Positions 8,825-18,002 of a DNA stretch of 64,000 nucleotides are shown here, one piece after another. Below the pieces are notes generated by a model that was not told where the DNA came from, did not search any database, and saw nothing but the letters and a program-made list of their open reading frames with translations. The DNA comes from Sphingobacterium yanglingense. GTDB lineage: Bacteria > Bacteroidota > Bacteroidia > Sphingobacteriales > Sphingobacteriaceae. The stretch is from the NCBI RefSeq assembly GCF_004363245.1, contig NZ_SNYV01000017.1, positions 62,001 to 126,000 of the forward strand. The letters run 5' to 3'. The stretch's first letter is position 1. Each line of letters opens with the position of its first letter. Made by a program: the position numbers and the translations under genes.

Positions 8825-9295
8825 ATGGAAAAAAACTATTCAAATTACGATTTAGATAATCTTGACGTTCAGATTTTATCCATTTTAATGGAAGATGCAT
8901 CCATTCCATACACCGAAATAGCGAAGAAATTAATTGTATCTGGAGGAACTATACATGTCCGCATGAAGAAAATGGAAGAGCTAGGTATTATCCACGGCTC
9001 TAACCTTATCATCAATCCTCAGAAAGTCGGTTTTGATATCACTGCATTCTTGGGCATCTACCTAGAAAAAGGTTCACAGTATGCTGATGCCGTGGAGCAA
9101 CTTAAACAGGTAAAAGAGGTTGTCGAACTACACTATTGTACTGGTCAATACAGCATGTTTGCTAAAATAATATGTAAAGACACGGCACATCTACGCAAAG
9201 TTCTTAATGAGGACATCCAAGGCCTAACAGGTATACAACGAACAGAAACCATCATCTCCCTAGAAGAGAGCGTAAAAAGACAGATTACACTGTAA
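8825..9295 (+). CDS. Lrp/AsnC-family transcriptional regulator
   Basis: A 156-residue regulator: an N-terminal winged helix-turn-helix (LDVQILSILMEDASIPYTEI.. with recognition helix GGTIHVRMKKMEELGII) and a C-terminal RAM/ligand-binding domain (AFLGIYLEKG.., CTGQYSMFAKIICKD). Family members form octamers and respond to amino acids. The gene stands alone, preceded by a 266-bp AT-rich noncoding region that may hold its own control sites; no palindrome was obvious there. Targets cannot be deduced. Confidence 0.9.
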   Translation: MEKNYSNYDLDNLDVQILSILMEDASIPYTEIAKKLIVSGGTIHVRMKKMEELGIIHGSNLIINPQKVGFDITAFLGIYLEKGSQYADAVEQLKQVKEVVELHYCTGQYSMFAKIICKDTAHLRKVLNEDIQGLTGIQRTETIISLEESVKRQITL

Positions 9296-9400
9296 TATAC
9301 AGACAGTTTATGGCAGCTAGCGAATCTTAGCTGCCATGTACACACACCTTTTCCCTAAGCTAAAAGCCACAAGTTAGCATCACACGTAAAGGTTTTTTCG

Positions 9401-9408
9401 TAACTTCG
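9401..9408 (+). promoter_or_regulatory. -7-like element close to mutL
   Basis: TAACTTCG differs by one base from TAnnTTTG and ends six bases before the mutL ATG (9415), predicting a leaderless or near-leaderless mRNA. No convincing -33 box. Confidence 0.3.
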
Positions 9409-9414
9409 CATCGT

Positions 9415-11289
9415 ATGTCTGATATTATACAATTACTCCCAGATTCCGTTGCCAATCAGATCGCCGCAGGTGAAGTGGTTCAAAGACCCTCATCGGCTGT
9501 GAAAGAACTTATAGAAAATGCGATTGACGCTGGAGCAGACCGTATTAGGCTAATTGTTAAAGATGCGGGAAAAACCTTGATTCAGGTTATAGACAATGGC
9601 TGTGGAATGAGTGTTACTGATGCACGCTTATGTTTCGAGCGACACGCAACCAGTAAGATTAGAAAAGCGGCTGATTTGTTTGCTATTCGTACCATGGGAT
9701 TTCGTGGAGAAGCAATGGCTTCTATTGCCGCGATTGCACAGGTAGAATTAAAAACCAAACGTGTAGAAGACGAACTGGGAACCATTATCGAGATTGAAGG
9801 TTCGAAGGTTGTCGACCAACATCCAGAGGCCCTACCATCAGGAACTAGTATTTCTATAAGAAATCTTTTTTATAATATTCCTGCCCGTCGCAACTTCTTA
9901 AAGAGCAATTCTGTAGAGATGCGACATATTATTGACGAATTTCAGCGTATCTCGTTAGCTCATCCTGATATTTTCTTCAGTTTACACAGTGACAACAACG
10001 AATTGTTCCATTTATCTCCTGGCACGTTAAAACAGCGTATAGTCCACCTATTCGGAAACAATTACAACCAAAAATTGGTCCCTGTAGAAGAAGAGACCAG
10101 CATCATCAATATCCAAGGATTCATCGGAAAACCTGAATATGCAAAAAAGACTAGAGGTGAGCAATTCTTCTTTGTTAATAAAAGATTCATAAAGGACCCC
10201 TATCTGAATCATGCAATCATGAATGCTTATGAGGAAGTATTACCGGCCGATAGTTTCCCATTGTATGTCCTCTTTATAGAGATTGATCCTGCGAAGATTG
10301 ACATCAACGTACACCCTACAAAAACAGAGATCAAGTATGAGGATGAAAAGGCAATATATGCTATCCTTCGTTCTGCAGTAAAAAGATCTTTGGGCAGGTA
10401 TAACATTACTCCTTCACTAGACTTCAATCAGGAAACGAGTTTCAGTAACCTGATCTCGGCCAAGCCGCTAGACGAAATACAGGCACCTACGATTTCTTTC
10501 AATCCGAACTTTAATCCTTTTGAAGAAACCAGTGACGTTTCAATATCCTCAAAAACATCTAGAGCAGAAACCTACTCAAAGGGCCTTGAAAAGAAAATAG
10601 GCATTCCTCAAAACTGGGACACCCTATATCAAATCACGGAACAGGAAGAGCACACTCAGTTACCTCTTCATCCTGAAGAATCGGAGACTGAAGATATTTT
10701 CCAACACAAAAGCGAAAATAAAAAGCATTTTTTCCAGATTCACAACAAGTATATCATCTCCCAGATTCACTCTGGCTTCATGCTGATCGACCAGCAGGCG
10801 GCACATGAGCGTATTTTATTTGAACAGTACAAAGAACACTTAGAGAACAACAAAGGATCAAGTCAGCAAAGCTTGTTCCCGAGTACCCTTGAGTTATCGG
10901 CATCGGACTTTGCTTTAATGAATGAGCTCCTTCCCGAACTCCAAACCTTAGGATTTCAACTTCGCCCTTTCGGAAAAACTACTTATATTGTAGATGGAAT
11001 TCCGGCAGATTTGGGAACAAATATCAATGAGGTAAAACTTGTAGACCAACTTTTGGAAGATTATAAAAACAATGCATCGGAGCTTACCCTCAACAAAAGA
11101 GAGAACTTAGCAAGGAGCTTGGCCAAGAACGCAGCTATCAAGCCTGGGACAGCATTGGATAACGAATCAATATCAGATTTAATCGACGCATTATTTGCTT
11201 GTGAAAGTCCTAATATTTCGATACACGGGAAGCCGACAATCATTACCATCACATTGCAGGAGTTGATGGATAAATTTAATAAAAACTAG
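9415..11289 (+). CDS. mutL: DNA mismatch repair protein MutL
   Basis: A 624-residue MutL. The N-terminal GHKL ATPase has ENAIDAGAD (about 35-43), DNGCGM, and RGEAMASIAAI, followed by GTSISIRNLFYNIPARR. The C-terminal dimerisation domain carries DQQAAHERILFE near 459-470, close to the endonuclease motif DQHAxxExxxxE but with Gln for His. The other metal motifs are altered: AKN where ACR is expected and SIHGKP where CPHGRP is expected, so the zinc-binding cysteines are absent. Whether it nicks DNA is therefore uncertain. It heads a run with the rhomboid genes ten bases downstream. Confidence 0.95.
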   Translation: MSDIIQLLPDSVANQIAAGEVVQRPSSAVKELIENAIDAGADRIRLIVKDAGKTLIQVIDNGCGMSVTDARLCFERHATSKIRKAADLFAIRTMGFRGEAMASIAAIAQVELKTKRVEDELGTIIEIEGSKVVDQHPEALPSGTSISIRNLFYNIPARRNFLKSNSVEMRHIIDEFQRISLAHPDIFFSLHSDNNELFHLSPGTLKQRIVHLFGNNYNQKLVPVEEETSIINIQGFIGKPEYAKKTRGEQFFFVNKRFIKDPYLNHAIMNAYEEVLPADSFPLYVLFIEIDPAKIDINVHPTKTEIKYEDEKAIYAILRSAVKRSLGRYNITPSLDFNQETSFSNLISAKPLDEIQAPTISFNPNFNPFEETSDVSISSKTSRAETYSKGLEKKIGIPQNWDTLYQITEQEEHTQLPLHPEESETEDIFQHKSENKKHFFQIHNKYIISQIHSGFMLIDQQAAHERILFEQYKEHLENNKGSSQQSLFPSTLELSASDFALMNELLPELQTLGFQLRPFGKTTYIVDGIPADLGTNINEVKLVDQLLEDYKNNASELTLNKRENLARSLAKNAAIKPGTALDNESISDLIDALFACESPNISIHGKPTIITITLQELMDKFNKN

Positions 11290-11299
11290 AAAAGTATAG

Positions 11300-12013
11300 A
11301 TGAACAACTTACTTGATAATCTTACACCGGTAGTAAAAAACCTATTAATTATAAACATCATATGCTTTATAGGGACAGTCATTTTTGAACCAGCAAGCAG
11401 ATGGTTCGGGGTTTATTATCCTGATTCACCTTTTTTTCATATATGGCAACCTATCACTTACATGTTTATGCATGGCGGTTTCAGCCATATTTTCTTTAAT
11501 ATGTTTGCTTTAGTCATGTTCGGTCCAATCATCGAACGTATGTTTGGTTCTAAACGCTTTTTAAATTACTACCTAATTTGTGCCTTAGGAGCCTTAGTAC
11601 TTCAATATGGAGTACAAGCAATAGAAGTGAAACAAATAACTGGGACTATCAGAGCGAGTACTTTTCTAAACTTCGACTTTGCTCAAGATCGTGTTTCATC
11701 ATCCTTACAACTTACACAAGACAAATTCAGCACACTGATATCTATTTATGGCACACCCATGGTAGGTGCATCTGGCGCAATATTTGGCTTATTACTTGCT
11801 TTCGCATACCTTTTCCCAAACATGCCGTTATACTTTATGTTTATTCCGGTCCCTATAAAAGCGAAATATTTTGTCGGAGCATATATTTTAATCGAAGTTT
11901 ATCTTGGCTTTAACAATTCGGGATCATCTATTGCGCACCTTGCACATGTCGGTGGGGCATTGTTTGGTTATCTTCTGATAAAATCATGGAAAATAAAAAA
12001 GGGATATCATTAA
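11300..12013 (+). CDS. rhomboid-family intramembrane serine protease
   Basis: A 237-residue six-helix rhomboid. The L1/TM2 region has HGGFSHIFFNMFAL, the catalytic serine is S158 in GASGAIFG and the catalytic histidine H216 in AHVGGALFGYL, so the Ser-His dyad is intact. It is expected to cut substrate proteins within or near a membrane helix. There is a lengthened loop between helices 3 and 4 (about residues 108-150). Its ATG is ten bases after the mutL stop, and an inactive rhomboid relative follows 34 bases downstream, suggesting a co-transcribed pair. Confidence 0.9.
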   Translation: MNNLLDNLTPVVKNLLIINIICFIGTVIFEPASRWFGVYYPDSPFFHIWQPITYMFMHGGFSHIFFNMFALVMFGPIIERMFGSKRFLNYYLICALGALVLQYGVQAIEVKQITGTIRASTFLNFDFAQDRVSSSLQLTQDKFSTLISIYGTPMVGASGAIFGLLLAFAYLFPNMPLYFMFIPVPIKAKYFVGAYILIEVYLGFNNSGSSIAHLAHVGGALFGYLLIKSWKIKKGYH

Positions 12014-12047
12014 GATCTACCGAAGAATAAGGAATACTTAATCCAAA

Positions 12048-12935
12048 ATGAGTGGCATGAAGGAAAATGTCTTAAAATCGTTTGTGAGGGATACGTATAA
12101 AAACACATCAGCTATCCCGTATATCATTACAGGACAAGCCTTCATGTTTATACTATTGCACATTTTTGAGCTCTTGACATTTGATGACATTATCTCTACG
12201 GACCTCTTCAAATGGACATACGAACACCTGAGCCTTCCTTCTTCAATATACGCTTTCATACGACAACCTTGGTCTTTATTAACGCACCCTTTTATCTACC
12301 AAGGCATCTTCAACATCCTATTTGATTGTCTTTGGCTATACTGGGTAGGTAATATTTTTCTAAACTTTCTAAACAACAGGCAACTACTAACTGTCTTTTT
12401 CGGAGCCATAACACTAGGTGGTCTACTCTACATTGGAGCTAGTTCAGTCCCCTATTTTTCAGACGCCACAAAATACTGGAACACAACAACATTCGGATTA
12501 GCTGCGCTCATTAGTAGTGTAATGATATTGGTTCCTCACTTACAAGTTAGAATGTTCCTATTAGGTGACATAAAATTAAAGACAATTGCCTTCCTGTATT
12601 TGGCCCTACAGTTTATTTTTTTGTTTTTAGATAACCCTATCTCTGCTATAGTCTATGTTTTCGCAGCTGGCTTCGGTGCTTTATTTATATGGCAACTCCA
12701 AAAAGGGAATGATTGGAGCAAGTTCTTCAAAAAAAGCAGACGTCCCAAACATCTAAAAATTGTACAAGGCAAAAATGCAGGCCGTCACAGTAGCTCAAAC
12801 AGAAAACACCCTACAGATTTGCCTAACCAGGATCTTATCGACCAAATACTGGACAAAATTTCGGTAAGTGGATACGAAAGTCTAAATTCGCAGGAGAAAG
12901 AGGTCCTTTTTAAGGCCAGCAAGCAGGATCAGTAA
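12048..12935 (+). CDS. rhomboid-like protein lacking the catalytic dyad
   Basis: A 295-residue protein with six predicted helices and rhomboid landmarks (PWSLLTHPFIYQGIFNILFD at 74-93, then a GxxxG-rich span). Where active rhomboids have GxSG it reads GLAAL (150-154), and the final helix reads AAGFGALF (206-213) with no histidine, so both catalytic residues are gone. A soluble tail ends in ILDKISVSGYESLNSQEKE, a short C-terminal module seen in Bacteroidota rhomboid relatives (I believe DUF6576). It is probably a pseudoprotease that binds or chaperones membrane clients. Its stop overlaps the next start (TAATG). Confidence 0.8.
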   Translation: MSGMKENVLKSFVRDTYKNTSAIPYIITGQAFMFILLHIFELLTFDDIISTDLFKWTYEHLSLPSSIYAFIRQPWSLLTHPFIYQGIFNILFDCLWLYWVGNIFLNFLNNRQLLTVFFGAITLGGLLYIGASSVPYFSDATKYWNTTTFGLAALISSVMILVPHLQVRMFLLGDIKLKTIAFLYLALQFIFLFLDNPISAIVYVFAAGFGALFIWQLQKGNDWSKFFKKSRRPKHLKIVQGKNAGRHSSSNRKHPTDLPNQDLIDQILDKISVSGYESLNSQEKEVLFKASKQDQ

Positions 12936-14047
12936 TGACAAACCGATCATTTTTCCGTAAAAGACTTGGCTATTTTAGCAAGACTGTTTTTATTGCAAAT
13001 ATACTTGCAGTAGTCGCTCTTCTATTGAGTTATTCGGCATCTTTTATAGACCCCCAACAGTTTTGGCCCATAGCCTTCTTTGGTCTTGCCTTTCTCCCTA
13101 TTATCATTATTAACATCGGTTTTATTATCTATTGGTTTCTAAGAAAGAAAAGATATGCCTTACTGAGTCTTTTAGCCATAATTGCCGGTTGGAGCTTATT
13201 GGGAAAACACATCAACTTTAAAAACAACAATGATAAAATTGTTGTAAAGGCAGATACCACCCTTCGTGTTATGAGCTTTAATGTACATCTCTTTGAAAAG
13301 TACAATAGTCCAAAGGACAATTTCAGAGAAGAGACTGCTGAGTTAGTAAATACCGTCAATCCGGACATCATCTGCTTTCAGGAATTTTACAGCCGTATTC
13401 GAGGATCAAGACAATTCACAAAAATATTAAAGGAAGAAGGTAATTTCGAAGATTACTATTTTGAGCCTGTTTCAAAAAATGACTACGAAGGTTATGGACA
13501 GGCCATATTCTCCAAATTTCCGATTATCGACCATGGCACAATATTCAAAAATGGCTATGGTATCAATCGGATTATTTTTGCGGATATCAAACGAGAGGCA
13601 GACACCTTGCGTATATACAATGTCCATTTACGTTCTTTCGCCCTGCAAGAGGAAGACAAGGAGTTCATACAATTATCTGCGGCTGCTCAGGTCAAAGATG
13701 AACAAAAAACAAAGCAGGTAGGCCGTAAGCTCAAAAGAGCTTTCACTCATCGCAGCGAGCAAGCCAAGTCGTTACGGAAACACATCGAATCATGTCCCTA
13801 CCCCTATATCGTCATGGGAGACTTTAATGACACACCGATGTCTTATAGTGTCAATACCGTAGGAAAGAACATGTATAATGCATTTGAAGAAAAGGGATTT
13901 GGCTGGGGCGTTACTCATTTTGGGATGCTTCCCTTATTTCAAATCGACTATATATTGTGCGATAAAGCCATCACTGTTGACAATTATGGCATTATCAAAG
14001 AACGTCTATCGGACCACTACCCAATTTGGGCAGATCTAATCCATTAA
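12935..14047 (+). CDS. membrane-anchored endonuclease/exonuclease/phosphatase family protein
   Basis: A 370-residue protein with three N-terminal membrane helices (about 17-37, 45-67, 72-88) followed by an EEP (DNase I-like) hydrolase domain. Active-site motifs are visible: MSFNVHLFE, DIICFQEFYS (metal-binding Glu), YNVHLRS, VMGDFND and a final SDHYPIW with the catalytic Asp-His. The soluble domain is expected to face the periplasm and to cleave a phosphodiester or phosphate ester; the substrate is unknown. It is translationally coupled to the pseudorhomboid upstream, and its stop is interlocked with that of the convergent protease (TTAA). Confidence 0.85.
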   Translation: MTNRSFFRKRLGYFSKTVFIANILAVVALLLSYSASFIDPQQFWPIAFFGLAFLPIIIINIGFIIYWFLRKKRYALLSLLAIIAGWSLLGKHINFKNNNDKIVVKADTTLRVMSFNVHLFEKYNSPKDNFREETAELVNTVNPDIICFQEFYSRIRGSRQFTKILKEEGNFEDYYFEPVSKNDYEGYGQAIFSKFPIIDHGTIFKNGYGINRIIFADIKREADTLRIYNVHLRSFALQEEDKEFIQLSAAAQVKDEQKTKQVGRKLKRAFTHRSEQAKSLRKHIESCPYPYIVMGDFNDTPMSYSVNTVGKNMYNAFEEKGFGWGVTHFGMLPLFQIDYILCDKAITVDNYGIIKERLSDHYPIWADLIH

Positions 14048-15663
14048 GTCTCCACAGTATTCTTAACAGGAGGCATCAAGAGTTCTATCGCTCGCCTTAC
14101 ATACTCATCTCTTCTATTTTTGACTTTAAAATAGGCTTCCCTTCCAAAATAATAACGTCCAACTATGGCCTCGATATCAGACTGTATTAACTTCAATAGG
14201 TCTTTACTTCTCCTTTCATTAACTATAATATCCCTATCTTTCAAATAGAGGATGAATTTGTCATACTCTGCCTGCGGTAAATGATATCCTTGAATGAAAT
14301 TCTCTATCGAGTAGGCAGGCAGTTGCTTTGTAAAGCGCTCATAGACGAACTGTTCTAAATAACTGGACTTTACAATTTCCTGATAAAGTAAACTCAGCGT
14401 ATTTGAATCGACGGAAATCTTAATATCGGGATCGATCCCTCCTCCGCTGAACAACTCTCGACCAGCTAGCGTCTTGTATACCTGTGCATTCGCAAAAGTG
14501 GTGTCCAATAACCAAAGACCTCTGTACATACTGGCATAGTCTATCATATTAGACCAGTTTGCTGTATATTTCTTCTGTATACTACGACCTAAAGGCGTAT
14601 AGTACCTAGAGATGCTCAAATTCACCCTAGAGCCATCTAAAAAATCGAACTGCTCCTGAACAATTCCTTTACCATAAGACCGCTGTCCTACAACGGTAGC
14701 CCTATCCCAATCTTGCACGGCCCCCGCTACAATTTCGGAGGCAGAGGCAGTACCATCATTAATCAGGACAACCAACTTACCGTCAGTATATTCTCCCTCT
14801 CCTTCAGAATAATATTCCCTTTTATTCTCGTGTGCCCCTTCCGTATAGACCAGCATCTTTCGGTCTTTAAAAAACTCACTGGCGAGACGAATCGCTATAT
14901 GGAAGTAGCCTCCTCCATTATCTCGAAGATCCAAAATAAGACTTTGGGCGCCCTGCTTTTTCAATTCTTTAATGGTCGCTTTAAAGTCCTCAGCTGTCTT
15001 TAACCCAAACCGTCTGATACGCACGTAACCAATAGTCGGTTTAATCAGATAAGATACGTCAATAGAGCTCACATTGATCTGATCTCTAATTACTTTAAAT
15101 GGCTCTTTTTTAATATCATTGTCCCTCGCAACGTAAATCGCCACAGTCGATCCCTTCTTACCACGTACCATTTTATCTACGGTGTTTTGCGCAATTTTTC
15201 TACCAGAGACGTATGTTGAATCAATTCTCAAAATCCGATCACCGACTTTCAAACCAGCCTTCTCCGCCGGCCCTCCCCCAATCACACCGACAACCATCAA
15301 CGTATCATGAAGATTAAAAAACTCTAACCCGATACCTTCAAATGTTCCCTCCAATGCTTCCGATTGTGCTTTAGATTCATTAGGTAACAAATAAGAAGAA
15401 TAGGGATCTAGATGAGCTACAATATGGTTGATAGCGCCATTTTGCAAAGAATCTAAATTTAAACTATCCACATAGGTATTGGATAGCAAATCTAGAACTT
15501 GTTGTATTTTATAAGAATTATCCGAAAGGCCAATGGGTACCAAAGAACTTCCTGGGTTATTACTTTGTTGGTCTACGTAATTTTGTCCCAGAATCAATCC
15601 TAGCAATAGCGTTGCCGCGTAAGTTGCAGCTACAAAAATATTCCGTCCAGTACCTTTTTGCAT
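14044..15663 (-). CDS. S41-family C-terminal processing peptidase
   Basis: A 539-residue CtpA-type peptidase with an N-terminal signal anchor (about 10-27). A PDZ domain follows with the carboxylate loop GIGLEF and GGGPAEKAGLKVGDRIL. The protease core has SLILDLRDNGGG, then NDGTASASEIVAGA with the catalytic Ser, and QRSYGKG with the catalytic Lys. The extra C-terminal region of about 140 residues is common in Bacteroidota members. It is predicted to act in the periplasm on C-termini of envelope proteins. It is monocistronic. Confidence 0.9.
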   Translation of the reverse strand: MQKGTGRNIFVAATYAATLLLGLILGQNYVDQQSNNPGSSLVPIGLSDNSYKIQQVLDLLSNTYVDSLNLDSLQNGAINHIVAHLDPYSSYLLPNESKAQSEALEGTFEGIGLEFFNLHDTLMVVGVIGGGPAEKAGLKVGDRILRIDSTYVSGRKIAQNTVDKMVRGKKGSTVAIYVARDNDIKKEPFKVIRDQINVSSIDVSYLIKPTIGYVRIRRFGLKTAEDFKATIKELKKQGAQSLILDLRDNGGGYFHIAIRLASEFFKDRKMLVYTEGAHENKREYYSEGEGEYTDGKLVVLINDGTASASEIVAGAVQDWDRATVVGQRSYGKGIVQEQFDFLDGSRVNLSISRYYTPLGRSIQKKYTANWSNMIDYASMYRGLWLLDTTFANAQVYKTLAGRELFSGGGIDPDIKISVDSNTLSLLYQEIVKSSYLEQFVYERFTKQLPAYSIENFIQGYHLPQAEYDKFILYLKDRDIIVNERRSKDLLKLIQSDIEAIVGRYYFGREAYFKVKNRRDEYVRRAIELLMPPVKNTVET

Positions 15664-15844
15664 TTATTTAATTCGTATGCACCTAAAACAGGATTCATGT
15701 GTTACATTATTGGTAATTTGCCCCTGTAAACACGATGTGTCAAAGATACCAAAATAACTTCCAAACAATTTAAAATCAGCTAACAATTGCTAATTTTTAT
15801 GTCAAAAACAATATAATAAAACGGAAGTGTAGCTGTATAATTAC

Positions 15845-15876
15845 ATTGCAGATAAAAATGAAATTATTTAGGTTTG
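15845..15876 (+). promoter_or_regulatory. Bacteroidota-type promoter
   Basis: ATTG at 15845-15848, a 20-base spacer, then TAGGTTTG at 15869-15876. The predicted transcript would start near 15881, which favours the ATG at 15893 over the TTG at 15884 as the start codon of the downstream gene. Confidence 0.5.
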
Positions 15877-15892
15877 AAAAAAATTGACACAT

Positions 15893-16462
15893 ATGCATGA
15901 GATTGAACCCTATTATCAGTGGAGACACGACTATATTTCATCTGACGATGAAAAATCTCCATTTTATGGCACAATCTACAATGAATTTGAATTCGACAAG
16001 CAAGTCTACAACTTCCTCCTCCATCCACAGTGGGACGATTTCGGATCACAAACTCTCTATCTCAAAATTCTCTATGTCGACTATGATCTTGGTTATACGA
16101 TTATAGAGTTTATTGGGGAGTGGAATGACGCTATTTATAACGACATCATGCTTCTTAAGCGAGAGATCATCGATGTAATGATACAGGAAGGTATCACAAA
16201 ATATATACTGATAGGAGAAAATGTACTTAATTTCCACGCTTCGGACGACTCTTATTATGAAGAATGGTTTCAAGACATCGAAGACGGATGGATCGCTGGA
16301 ATACACTTCCGCGAACATGTCATCCAGGAGTTTCAAAGCAATAACATCGATTACTTCATCAATTTTGGCGGATTCTTAAATGATATTCCCTGGCGAACAT
16401 TGAAACCCAAACAACTATATCATCATATCCAGGAATACCTTCAAAAGAGATTGGGTATTTAG
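15893..16462 (+). CDS. hypothetical acidic protein
   Basis: A 189-residue protein, rich in Asp, Glu, Tyr and Trp, with no signal peptide or membrane helix. I do not recognise the family. It contains alternating hydrophobic strands (TLYLKILYVDYDLGYTII) and helices, and ends YHHIQEYLQKRLGI. An in-frame TTG nine bases upstream is possible, but the ATG fits the promoter better. It is a single-gene unit between the S41 protease and fumC; its own promoter is visible and fumC has another, so no functional link is implied. Confidence 0.65.
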   Translation: MHEIEPYYQWRHDYISSDDEKSPFYGTIYNEFEFDKQVYNFLLHPQWDDFGSQTLYLKILYVDYDLGYTIIEFIGEWNDAIYNDIMLLKREIIDVMIQEGITKYILIGENVLNFHASDDSYYEEWFQDIEDGWIAGIHFREHVIQEFQSNNIDYFINFGGFLNDIPWRTLKPKQLYHHIQEYLQKRLGI

Positions 16463-16492
16463 GTGATGTGTATATGATTTTCCGCACTACAA

Positions 16493-16525
16493 GTTGCCTA
16501 TTCTCTTTATTATTAAGTAACTTTG
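16493..16525 (+). promoter_or_regulatory. Bacteroidota-type promoter of fumC
   Basis: GTTG at 16493-16496, a 21-base spacer, then TAACTTTG at 16518-16525. The mRNA would begin near 16530, giving a leader of about 70 bases before the fumC ATG. Confidence 0.5.
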
Positions 16526-16600
16526 TTTTTAAGATTTCTATCTACAGGAAAAGATTAAGGAATCCTATTTTTTTGAATTTTAACTTTTTACTTTAACATT

Positions 16601-17998
16601 ATGTCATTCAGAATAGAAAAAGATACGATGGGTGAAGTTCAGGTGCCAGCAGATAAATACTGGGGAGCCCAAACAGAACGTTCGCGCAACAATTTTAAAA
16701 TTGGACCTGCAGCTTCTATGCCCCTTGAGATTGTCAATGGCTTTGCTTACTTAAAGAAAGCTGCCGCCTATGCTAATCATGAATTAGGTGTACTTCCCGT
16801 CGAAAAACGCGATGCTATTGCAGCAGTATGCGATGAAATATTAGCGGGTAAATTGGACGATCAATTCCCTTTAGTAATTTGGCAAACTGGATCTGGAACT
16901 CAATCCAACATGAATGTTAACGAAGTTATTGCAAATCGGGCACAAGTCCTAGCTGGAGGTACAATTGGAGAAGGCGAACCTGTGCTCAAAGCAAACGATG
17001 ACGTCAACAAATCACAGTCATCGAATGACACTTTCCCTACAGGAATGCATATTGCAGCTTACAAAGCAGTTGTTGAAATAACAATCCCTGGTGTCGAAAA
17101 GCTTCGTGATACCCTAAAACGCAAGTCCGAAGAGTTTATGAATGTCGTTAAAATTGGACGTACACACTTAATGGATGCGACACCTTTGACACTAGGTCAG
17201 GAATTATCCGGTTATGTAGCACAGCTGAACTATGGTATCAAAGCAGTCAAGAACACACTCGCACATTTATCAGAAGTTGCTCTTGGCGGAACAGCAGTAG
17301 GAACAGGACTGAATACACCGCAAGGATATGATGTTCTTGTCGCAAAATATATTGCTCAATTCACAGGACACCCGTTCATCACAGCAGAGAACAAATTCGA
17401 AGCTTTAGCTTCTCATGATGCAATTGTAGAAACACATGGCGCATTAAAACAACTCGCTGTTGCATTAAATAAAATAGCAAATGATATTCGGATGTTAGCA
17501 TCAGGCCCTCGTTCAGGTATTGGTGAAATAATAATCCCTGAAAACGAACCAGGATCATCTATCATGCCAGGAAAAGTCAACCCTACACAATGTGAAGCAT
17601 TAACAATGGTAGCAGCACAGGTCATGGGTAATGATGTGGCTATTACAATTGGTGGTACACAAGGTCATTATGAACTTAACGTTTTTAAACCCGTAATGGC
17701 TGCTAATTTCTTGCAATCTGCTCGCTTAATTGGTGATGCCTGTATTTCTTTTGAAGAACACTGTGCAATCGGTATCGAACCGAATCACGCGCGCATCAAA
17801 GAACTGGTTGACAATTCATTGATGTTAGTCACTGCATTAAACACCAAAATAGGTTACTATAAAGCTGCAGAGATTGCTCAAACCGCTCATAAAAACAACT
17901 CTACACTAAAAGAGACTGCTATTGCTTTGGGCTATGTTACAGCAGAGCAATTTGACGAATGGGTAAAACCTGAAGAAATGGTAGGTAGCTTAAAATAA
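16601..17998 (+). CDS. fumC: class II fumarate hydratase FumC
   Basis: A 465-residue iron-independent fumarase, interconverting fumarate and malate in the TCA cycle. Diagnostic motifs are TGSGTQSNMNVNEV near 104-117, SSNDTFPTGMHIAAY near 140, GRTHLMDATP near 187, and the superfamily signature GSSIMPGKVNP with the catalytic serine loop near 320. The N-terminal KDTMGEVQVP start is typical and fixes the ATG. The length matches the tetrameric class II family. A small lipoprotein gene begins four bases after its stop and is likely co-transcribed. Confidence 0.97.
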   Translation: MSFRIEKDTMGEVQVPADKYWGAQTERSRNNFKIGPAASMPLEIVNGFAYLKKAAAYANHELGVLPVEKRDAIAAVCDEILAGKLDDQFPLVIWQTGSGTQSNMNVNEVIANRAQVLAGGTIGEGEPVLKANDDVNKSQSSNDTFPTGMHIAAYKAVVEITIPGVEKLRDTLKRKSEEFMNVVKIGRTHLMDATPLTLGQELSGYVAQLNYGIKAVKNTLAHLSEVALGGTAVGTGLNTPQGYDVLVAKYIAQFTGHPFITAENKFEALASHDAIVETHGALKQLAVALNKIANDIRMLASGPRSGIGEIIIPENEPGSSIMPGKVNPTQCEALTMVAAQVMGNDVAITIGGTQGHYELNVFKPVMAANFLQSARLIGDACISFEEHCAIGIEPNHARIKELVDNSLMLVTALNTKIGYYKAAEIAQTAHKNNSTLKETAIALGYVTAEQFDEWVKPEEMVGSLK

Positions 17999-18002
17999 CC
18001 GA

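Noticed and set aside
15884..15892. TTG start for the hypothetical gene at 15893
   Set aside because: It would lie about three bases from the predicted transcription start; the ATG at 15893 fits better.
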